Shown one piece after another: positions 58,440 to 64,000 of a DNA stretch of 64,000 nt. Numbering within the stretch: position 1 is the stretch's first letter; every line of letters starts with the position of its first letter. Under the pieces are notes generated by a model. The model worked only from the letters and a program-made list of their open reading frames with translations, was not told where the DNA came from and searched no databases. The stretch comes from Paenibacillus sp. XY044 (GTDB taxonomy: Bacteria > Bacillota > Bacilli > Paenibacillales > Paenibacillaceae): positions 1-64,000 of the forward strand of contig NZ_NQMO01000015.1 in NCBI RefSeq assembly GCF_002257645.1, given 5' to 3'. Both the position numbers and the translations under genes were made by a program.

Positions 58440-60176
58440 ATGAAAAAATCCCACGCGATGATTGGCGCAGCCATTTTAAGTACCAGTCTTGCTCTAAGCG
58501 GCTGCAATACGAATAAGAACAACAACGCTGCCACACCGGCCCCGCCGCAAAATACGACCGAAAACAAGCCGTCCACGACGCCGGGAAAAGTGACGGGGAC
58601 CTCTTTCAAAAACTTCAGCACCTATGGATTCGATCTTAAAAATACCCGTCATGTCCCTTATAAAGAGGTGACTGCCGCCAACGTCAAGGATTTGGGCGTC
58701 ATCTGGAGCGCGGACCTGAAGGAGCTCGACAAGGACGTCAAGAACGGGAACCAATGCTACCCGGTTTTCGTCGACGGCATCGTATACATTACGACCGCCG
58801 GAAATCAGGTATTCGCCTTCGACGGAGCGACCGGTAGTCAAATCTGGCATTGGAAGCCGTCTGCGGAGCAAGCCGCGACATTCAGCAAGTCAGGGATTAT
58901 TGCCAACCGCGGCGTCGCCGTAGGTGAAGGCAAAGTGTTCATGCTCACCGTGGACAATCAGATTGTGTCCCTGGATCAGAAGACAGGCAAGCTGAATAAA
59001 ATGGTGCCGATCTCCGACTCCGTCAATGGAGTTACGCTGGAGAACGGTTATTATGAAACGACCGCGCCCGTGTATTACAAAGGGAACATTTACATCGGCA
59101 GCAGCGGCGGTGACAACGGTATCCGCGGGTTTGTCAACGCCTACAAAGCGAGCGACCTGTCGCCGGCCTGGGCATCTCCTTTCTATACGGTCCCGCCTAA
59201 GGGCCAAGACTGGCTCGCTAACAGTAAATTCCAGGGCGGAGGCGCGGTATGGAATCCGCCGGCCATCGATGAAGAGACAGGGATCATGTACTTTGCCGTA
59301 GGCAACCCGGCGCCGGACTTTTACGGCGAATCCCGGCCGGGGGACAATCCTCACACAGACTCGGTGGTCGCCGTCGACGCCGCTACAGGCAAGCTGGTAT
59401 GGGCGAAGCAGGAAATCAGCCATGACCTCTGGGACTATGACGCCGCGGCTTCGCCGATGATTCTGAATGCCACCGTTAAAGGCAAGCAGCAAAAAATTGT
59501 TGTGCAGGGCGGGAAGTCGGGTCAATGGTACGCATGGGACGCCAAGACCGGAGCTGTCGTCTGGGATGGGGTGCCTTTTGCCAAAATCGATCATCCCAAG
59601 CCGACGCCGGAGGGTGTCACGGTGTACCCCGGCGTGCTCGGAGGCGAGAACTATGCTCCCGAAACGTATGATCCGGCAACAAATTACGTGTTGATTCCGG
59701 GTGTGGAACAGGGGGCCGTCATCAAGTCCGCGAAAAGCCAGACAGAAGCCTCGACGCCGGACATGCCGGGGGCGGCCGCGTTCGGTACGACGACCTCGGC
59801 GCCTGCGAATGATGTGCCGTACGGGACCATCACGGCGATGGATGTAAATACCGGCAAAAAAGCGTACCAGCTCAAGACGAAAGACCCGATGCGCGGCGGC
59901 TTTACGAGCTCGACGGCGGGGCTGGCTTTCTACGGCGAGCTGGACGGGAAGATCAACGCGCTGGATATTAAAAACGGCAAGGTCATCTGGACTTTCCAAA
60001 CCACGGGCAGCACCATTCAAGCGGCTCCGGCGATTTTCATCGTAGACGACAAACAATATATGGCTTTTACTTCCGGCGGTCCCAAACCGAAAGTGTTCGT
60101 GTTCGGTCTGGGCGGCGACAAAACCCAAGGCAAGGCGGGAACGGCGGAAGACACGAACGCTCACCAGAAAAAATAG
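58440..60176 (+). CDS. PQQ-dependent quinoprotein dehydrogenase, lipoprotein
   Basis: Eight-bladed propeller dehydrogenase of the methanol/ethanol/glucose dehydrogenase superfamily, 578 residues. Lipobox LSGC (Cys22) with a Pro/Thr/Asn linker anchors it outside. Visible motifs: ANRGVAVG (155-162), IGSSGGDNGIRGF (219-231), FAVGNPAPD (285-293), RPGDN (299-303), HDLWDYD (328-334), and repeated TGK-W blade signatures. Differences from methanol dehydrogenase: the vicinal Cys-Cys before NRGVA is Ser-Gly; the metal ligand Glu in GAE-GVRG is Asp225; and WDYD provides two Asp (332, 334) as in lanthanide-type enzymes and in membrane glucose dehydrogenases. There is no cytochrome domain. Substrate unknown. 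Confidence 0.92.
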   Translation: MKKSHAMIGAAILSTSLALSGCNTNKNNNAATPAPPQNTTENKPSTTPGKVTGTSFKNFSTYGFDLKNTRHVPYKEVTAANVKDLGVIWSADLKELDKDVKNGNQCYPVFVDGIVYITTAGNQVFAFDGATGSQIWHWKPSAEQAATFSKSGIIANRGVAVGEGKVFMLTVDNQIVSLDQKTGKLNKMVPISDSVNGVTLENGYYETTAPVYYKGNIYIGSSGGDNGIRGFVNAYKASDLSPAWASPFYTVPPKGQDWLANSKFQGGGAVWNPPAIDEETGIMYFAVGNPAPDFYGESRPGDNPHTDSVVAVDAATGKLVWAKQEISHDLWDYDAAASPMILNATVKGKQQKIVVQGGKSGQWYAWDAKTGAVVWDGVPFAKIDHPKPTPEGVTVYPGVLGGENYAPETYDPATNYVLIPGVEQGAVIKSAKSQTEASTPDMPGAAAFGTTTSAPANDVPYGTITAMDVNTGKKAYQLKTKDPMRGGFTSSTAGLAFYGELDGKINALDIKNGKVIWTFQTTGSTIQAAPAIFIVDDKQYMAFTSGGPKPKVFVFGLGGDKTQGKAGTAEDTNAHQKK

Positions 60177-60290
60177 GGTTCATGAAACGGGGGAGAGCCT
60201 ATGGCTTTGCCCCTGTTTATTTTCGCAAAGGAAAAGCGACGATCGACGTACATCTAGTTATTTCTCAAGTAAAGGGGATGCATCGAAACG

Positions 60291-61445
60291 ATGAGGTATT
60301 TGCAGCGCCTGTCCATTTTGATACTGGCGGCATGTCTTACCGGATGTGCCGGGATTTCTTCGAAGCCGGTCTCCTCGGCGGCTCCCGCATCACCGCAAGC
60401 GGCGGACCATGGCGTTCAGTTGACGGTTGATACATCGGCACTGCTGCTTAAGCAGTGGAAGCCGGACGGGTCTCACATCACCCCCGTTCACGGCAGGCTG
60501 CTTCTCGACAATCGGCCTGTGGTCAATGCCATTGTGCATTCGAGCCAGAGCCAGATCGACGTTCCCACAGGGGAGGACGGCTCCTTCACCCTGACGGTTG
60601 ACCAGAGCCTGCTGGCTGAAACGAAGATCCGTATCGCTTCCCTCAAAGACGCCACCGTCTCGGGAAGACGACTTACGGCGGAAATGTCGCAGCGGCTTCT
60701 TGCTTCTTCAGCCATGTTCAGCGTGAACTATCCGGTTGAGGTGGTAAAGGTGGAAGACGATCCCAAGGATGCATCCAAGGTCCGGGTTCACGGACAGGTC
60801 ATCGCCGGCAGTGGGGACATCGTATCTTACTTTCAGGTGGATAAATACCGGATGGGCGGCATTGTAAAAGACGCGAACGGCAGGCCGGTCGAGAACGCGG
60901 TGGTCTGGTTCGACCGGGATCAAGGCGAAGGCTTCGGAAAATCGACGCCAAGCGACCAGAACGGCAGATATTCCATTTTCTATTGGCCCGAGGATGAAGA
61001 AACGAATCTGTTGGTCACGATCGGTACCAGGAAGTACACGCTTCCTGAAGGAAGGGTGTTTAAAATGCCCGAAAACACGAGCGTGGAGATCGACATCACC
61101 CTGCCCGAAGAAGGTACGGTCATCAATGACCAACCTCCGTATCTGGTGAGCCGGACATCGCCGGGTGCGATGTACACTGGAGTGTTGGTCGGACTGAATT
61201 TGCCCAAGGATGTCCCGTACTCCGTCACCATCCCGAACAAAAAAGGGGAATTTATCGTGACCGTTGCCAAAAAAGTGTGGAAGCAGCGGCCGGCCTTTTT
61301 CGAGACCCGGATGTCCAAATTCGTCGAGGGCCGCTTAACTTGGGGCGACACCCTCCCGGCTGGTTTTGTCCAGCCTGCTGCCGAAGATCCGAAACATATT
61401 CCGTTTAAATACGATGAACGTCCTGCTCACTCCACAGCCATCTAG
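60291..61445 (+). CDS. Lipoprotein with carboxypeptidase-regulatory-like repeats, unknown function
   Basis: 384 residues. Lipobox LTGC (Cys19). Two Ig-like segments of the carboxypeptidase-regulatory type are seen: VHGRLLLDNRPVVNAIVH with TGEDGSFTLTV (about 65-105), and GGIVKDANGRPVENAVVWF with SDQNGRYSIFY (about 185-235). The rest is beta-rich with no catalytic motif. It follows the quinoprotein gene by 114 bases on the same strand and precedes a terminator, so co-expression is likely. It may be a structural or docking partner of the dehydrogenase at the membrane. The ribosome site is AAGGGG, 13 bases away, rather distant. Confidence 0.75.
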   Translation: MRYLQRLSILILAACLTGCAGISSKPVSSAAPASPQAADHGVQLTVDTSALLLKQWKPDGSHITPVHGRLLLDNRPVVNAIVHSSQSQIDVPTGEDGSFTLTVDQSLLAETKIRIASLKDATVSGRRLTAEMSQRLLASSAMFSVNYPVEVVKVEDDPKDASKVRVHGQVIAGSGDIVSYFQVDKYRMGGIVKDANGRPVENAVVWFDRDQGEGFGKSTPSDQNGRYSIFYWPEDEETNLLVTIGTRKYTLPEGRVFKMPENTSVEIDITLPEEGTVINDQPPYLVSRTSPGAMYTGVLVGLNLPKDVPYSVTIPNKKGEFIVTVAKKVWKQRPAFFETRMSKFVEGRLTWGDTLPAGFVQPAAEDPKHIPFKYDERPAHSTAI

Positions 61446-61496
61446 TGAAACAAGAGAATGTGGTGGGTGCTGGACGCCTCTGACGCCAAATCGCAA

Positions 61497-61537
61497 AAAA
61501 ATCCCTGACCTACCTAAAAGTAAGTCAGGGATTTTTA
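61497..61537. terminator. Terminator of the quinoprotein transcript
   Basis: AAAAATCCCTGAC and GTCAGGGATTTTT, 13-bp perfect stem; works on both strands. Confidence 0.9.
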
Positions 61538-61567
61538 ATGATGGCTGCCCAATAGGTTTGAGGCAAA

Positions 61568-62026
61568 CTAACCGCGGTCCCTCTCAGGGTTTCCTCTGCG
61601 CATGCCGGCCAGCCCGATAAGGCCCAGCAGACCAAGCCATCCCCAGCCGCTGCCGCGGTTCGTGGTCGTCGCTGCGGTCGTGCGGAGTCTGTTGTTGTCT
61701 GTCAGTGTATCGGTATTGTATCCGGTGTAGCTGTTTGTTCCCATCCGGCCGGTGTTGTTCGTTCCGTAATTCGCATTCAAGTATTGGCTGCCTGTTCCAG
61801 TGCCATATACGCTGACATGGTAATTGGATGTCGTCCCGGCATTGTTCACCCGGTAATGCGAACCATCGATGGATTCGGTTCCGATGTTCCCCATGCCCAT
61901 GCCAGTGCCCATTCCGCCATTACCGCCGTCTTGCGCCGTTCCACCCGCCCCATAAGCATAGGCCGGAGCGGTGAGCATCAAAGACATGCCTGCAATCAAT
62001 ACACCGATTCTTATCTTTTGTCTCAT
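61568..62026 (-). CDS. Secreted Gly/Asn/Thr-rich protein with WGxxGxxG C-terminus
   Basis: 152 residues. Signal peptide with cleavage near AYA-YGAGG, a low-complexity middle rich in Gly, Asn, Thr and Tyr, and a C-terminal tail WGWLGLLGLIGLAGMRR: a Trp-Gly motif, one hydrophobic helix and a short basic end. This layout is found in WGxxGxxG-family small surface proteins of Bacillales and resembles a membrane or sorting anchor. Function unknown. Convergent with the third lipoprotein gene. Confidence 0.8.
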   Translation of the reverse strand: MRQKIRIGVLIAGMSLMLTAPAYAYGAGGTAQDGGNGGMGTGMGMGNIGTESIDGSHYRVNNAGTTSNYHVSVYGTGTGSQYLNANYGTNNTGRMGTNSYTGYNTDTLTDNNRLRTTAATTTNRGSGWGWLGLLGLIGLAGMRRGNPERDRG

Positions 62027-62254
62027 TGAGGCTACCTACCTTTTTGGAGTATGTTTTTAAACTTACGTTATTGTGTCACGGAAGAGGTGAACTTATGCAG
62101 ATGGGGAGATCGGAAGCTTTTTAACGGTTTTACGGGCATATTCGTTTTTGTCCACGACATATATATCGAAAAGAGCAGGAAACAAAGAACTTTGGCGTGC
62201 AGGCCTATTGCTTGTCGATTAAGGTCATCGGAAACCGATGGGGGAGTGTGTCGA

Positions 62255-62509
62255 ATGGGAAAAATTCATTTGAAGTCGTCCGTAAAGGGCGCAGTGATGG
62301 GGGCTTCGATGACAGGAGGGTGGCTGCTGGCCGATCTGCTGCTGCCGGAGCCGTGGGGTGACGTGGTCTTATTTGGTGCGATGGCGGTTTTGAATATAGG
62401 CATCGGCTGGAAAATCGGCAAAATGTTCGATCAGCGCGAAGCGCAGGAAGCCGGCGCCCGTGGCGAAATGGCTCAGGCTAAGAGAACGGCCGGCCTCGAG
62501 TCTCAATAA
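62255..62509 (+). CDS. Small membrane protein, function unknown
   Basis: 84 residues. Two hydrophobic segments (VKGAVMGASMTGGWLLADLLL and VVLFGAMAVLNIGIGWKIG) followed by a charged helical tail. ATG at 62255 is 8 bases after GGGGAG; the open frame extends upstream to 62051 without a ribosome site, so I reject the longer version. It has Gly-rich helices as found in small stress or phage-shock proteins, but I cannot assign a family. Terminator about 90 bases downstream. Confidence 0.65.
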   Translation: MGKIHLKSSVKGAVMGASMTGGWLLADLLLPEPWGDVVLFGAMAVLNIGIGWKIGKMFDQREAQEAGARGEMAQAKRTAGLESQ

Positions 62510-62598
62510 ACAGAATGAATGAGTAAGAAGCGATTTCTCAATACCGATGAAGATTAACGAATGGGTATGTTAGCAATCGAAGAGTCGGTCCTAAAGGT

Positions 62599-62637
62599 CG
62601 GTGAAAATCAATCATGTGATTTTCACCGTTTTTTTTC
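62599..62637 (+). terminator. Strong terminator upstream of acpS
   Basis: CGGTGAAAATCA and TGATTTTCACCG, a 12-bp perfect stem, then eight T. Confidence 0.92.
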
Positions 62638-62757
62638 GTTCGGCATCGATCCATGCGGAATTCCTGGTGAAAGATGCCTTTTCACAAGCTGCTCGTTTTT
62701 GGGACGTGCACCTGCTACAATAGGACTTGTATGTCATGGAAGGGAAGGTGCGGGGCA

Positions 62758-63153
62758 TTGATTTACGGAATCGGACACGATGTGCTGGAAATCAAGCGGG
62801 TTGGGCTGCTTCTCGGCAGCCGTCAGGGCTTCCGTTTTATGGAGCGGGTGCTGACCGCCCGGGAGAGGGAAGAGGCCAAGAGACGGGGAGGCAATCTGAC
62901 CGAGTTCGTCGCCGGGCGCTTTGCCGCAAAGGAAGCCATCTCCAAGGCTTTTGGCTGCGGCATCGGCGGGAAAATCGGCTTTGTGGACATGGAAGTGCTG
63001 CCCGATGAGAACGGCAAACCCGTTGTAGTGCTGGACGCGGAGGCTTGGGAACGCCTCGAGCTGCCGGGTGAGCCGGAATATGTGATTCATCTGTCCATCT
63101 CCCACCAGACCGAGCTGGCTTCCGCCTTCGCCATTGTAGAGAAGCGGGAATAG
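62758..63153 (+). CDS. acpS: Holo-[acyl-carrier-protein] synthase AcpS
   Basis: Transfers 4'-phosphopantetheine from CoA to acyl carrier protein; 131 residues, trimeric type. Motifs: IYGIGHDVLEIKRV (magnesium-binding Asp), AGRFAAKEAISKAFGCGIGG (second metal Glu) and HLSISHQTELASAFAI. TTG at 62758 sits 8 bases after AAGGTG and gives the typical family N-terminus MIYGIG; the longer frame from 62674 runs through a promoter-like region (TTGGGAC..ACAATAG). Adjacent to mutY on the same strand. Confidence 0.93.
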   Translation: MIYGIGHDVLEIKRVGLLLGSRQGFRFMERVLTAREREEAKRRGGNLTEFVAGRFAAKEAISKAFGCGIGGKIGFVDMEVLPDENGKPVVVLDAEAWERLELPGEPEYVIHLSISHQTELASAFAIVEKRE

Positions 63154-63198
63154 GGGCCGGCTCATGAACAAGCTAGCCAGAAAGGTATGAAGGACCTC

Positions 63199-64000
63199 AT
63201 GAGCAGTTCGATAAGTTCAATGGAGCAAAAACGTCATTTCAGCATCAACCTGCTGGAATGGTACGAAAAGCATAAACGGGATTTGCCGTGGCGACGCCAC
63301 CGGAATCCCTATTATATTTGGGTGTCGGAAATCATGCTGCAGCAAACGCGGGTGGACACGGTTATTCCGTTCTTCAACCGGTTTATCGAGCGGTTTCCGA
63401 CCGTGGAAGACCTGGCCGACGCCCCAGAGCAGGATGTGCTCAAATGCTGGGAAGGCCTCGGGTATTACTCCCGGGCGCGCAACTTGCAGGCGGCAGCCAA
63501 ACAGGTGAAGGAGCTGCACGGCGGTATGGTACCGGACGATAAGGCGTCCGTGTTCGCGCTGAAGGGGGTCGGCCCGTATACGGCGGGCGCGATTCTGAGC
63601 ATCGCCTTCAACAAGCCGGAGCCGGCCGTTGACGGCAATGTCATGCGGGTGCTGTCGAGATATTTCCTGATCGAGGAAGATATCATGAAGGGAAGCACCC
63701 GCGCCTTTATGGAGAGCCTGGTTGTGGAGCTGATCCCGGACGGCCGGGCGTCGGACTTCAACCAGGCGCTCATGGAGCTGGGCGCCTTGGTGTGTACGCC
63801 CAAGTCGCCGCACTGCCTGACCTGTCCGGTGATGGAGCACTGCTCCGCCAGGCAGGAGGGCAAGGAGGAGCAGCTGCCGATCAAAACCAAGGCGAAGCCG
63901 CCGCGGCCCGAGTACCGGGTGGTGGCCCTCGTGGAGGGCCGGGGCGATCATATCGGCCGCGTCCTGATCCGCCAGCGCCCGCAGGAAGGGCTGCTTGCCC
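63199..64000 (+). CDS. mutY: A/G-specific adenine glycosylase MutY (3' partial)
   Basis: Base-excision repair enzyme that removes adenine opposite 8-oxoguanine. The frame is open to the window end. Visible: catalytic-domain start WRRHRNPYYIWVSEIMLQQTRVDTV, helix-hairpin-helix LKGVGPYTAGAILSIAF followed by the catalytic Asp in PAVDGNVMRV, and the four iron-sulfur cysteines C-x6-C-x2-C-x5-C (CTPKSPHCLTCPVMEHC). The C-terminal NUDIX-like 8-oxoG domain is just beginning at the end. ATG 63199 is 4 bases after AAGGA; ATG 63187 is an in-frame alternative. Lies 45 bases after acpS. Confidence 0.93.
   Translation, partial: MSSSISSMEQKRHFSINLLEWYEKHKRDLPWRRHRNPYYIWVSEIMLQQTRVDTVIPFFNRFIERFPTVEDLADAPEQDVLKCWEGLGYYSRARNLQAAAKQVKELHGGMVPDDKASVFALKGVGPYTAGAILSIAFNKPEPAVDGNVMRVLSRYFLIEEDIMKGSTRAFMESLVVELIPDGRASDFNQALMELGALVCTPKSPHCLTCPVMEHCSARQEGKEEQLPIKTKAKPPRPEYRVVALVEGRGDHIGRVLIRQRPQEGLLA

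Noticed and set aside
58890..60164. Minus-strand open frame of 424 codons
   Set aside because: Antisense to the quinoprotein gene; Arg-rich shadow frame.
60182..60430. 82-codon plus-strand frame
   Set aside because: Overlaps the lipoprotein gene in another frame and shows no protein-like features.
1..64000. tRNA, rRNA, CRISPR array, phage genes or intact insertion sequence
   Set aside because: None found by reading both strands; no transposase-like or integrase-like protein occurs among the open frames.

Overview
The window reads like a chromosomal segment of a GC-rich, endospore-forming Firmicute of the Paenibacillus type. The support is indirect: strong AGGAGG-type ribosome binding sites, frequent GTG/TTG starts, lipoboxes in place of periplasmic proteins, Bacillus-type families (EcsAB, BdbCD, bacilliredoxin, YkoE, MutS2-like) and CUT1 sugar uptake next to glycoside hydrolases. 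I saw no rRNA, tRNA, CRISPR array, prophage or intact insertion sequence. Both ends cut a gene (a sugar permease and mutY).

Layout. 1-8.7 kb: carbohydrate locus with ABC permease, lipoprotein binding protein, GH3, an ArsR-type regulator and a divergent GH2. 8.8-11.1 kb: TetR regulator plus DHA2 drug exporter. 11.3-24.4 kb: FMN reductase, CorC-type and AI-2E-type membrane proteins, DinG-like helicase, lipoprotein serpin, MarR/FAD-oxidoreductase/half-MFS operon, ZIP transporter, lipoprotein cyclophilin and a coiled-coil protein. 25.3-28.6 kb: NhaD/ArsB-type transporter divergent from a GH13 glucosidase. 28.6-31.7 kb: a MutS2-like ATPase without SMR domain behind a leader-peptide attenuator, then a stand-alone TipAS antibiotic-binding domain. 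31.8-39.1 kb: sigma/anti-sigma pair, free methionine-R-sulfoxide reductase, a hydrolase, BdbDC and an acetyltransferase. 39.2-42.2 kb: YkoE-type ECF vitamin importer. 42.4-53.4 kb: second DHA2 exporter, LD-carboxypeptidase, EcsAB, two flavoproteins, sporulation-type histidine kinase, bacilliredoxin and nadE. 53.6-62 kb: a PQQ system. 62.3-64 kb: small membrane protein, acpS and mutY.

The standout is the PQQ system. pqqA (23 codons, with Glu15 and Tyr19), pqqB, pqqC, pqqD, pqqE and an M19 dipeptidase form a tightly spaced operon. Next to it are a lipoprotein quinoprotein dehydrogenase, a lipoprotein with a complete CuA copper site, and a third lipoprotein of unknown role. The dehydrogenase lacks the usual vicinal cysteines and has an unusual set of metal ligands. 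Together they suggest a surface-anchored, PQQ-dependent respiratory chain in a Gram-positive cell, with the CuA protein as possible electron acceptor. A terminator hairpin between pqqA and pqqB probably lets the precursor peptide be made in excess.

The second notable module is the MutS2-like/TipAS pair. A sigma-A-like promoter is followed by an 8-codon reading frame (MTVVVLN, stop), a perfect 12-bp stem whose left arm lies inside that frame, two terminator-like hairpins, and then the MutS2-like gene. This is the layout of ribosome-stalling attenuation, placed before a relative of a known collided-ribosome rescue factor and next to a domain that binds ribosome-targeting antibiotics.
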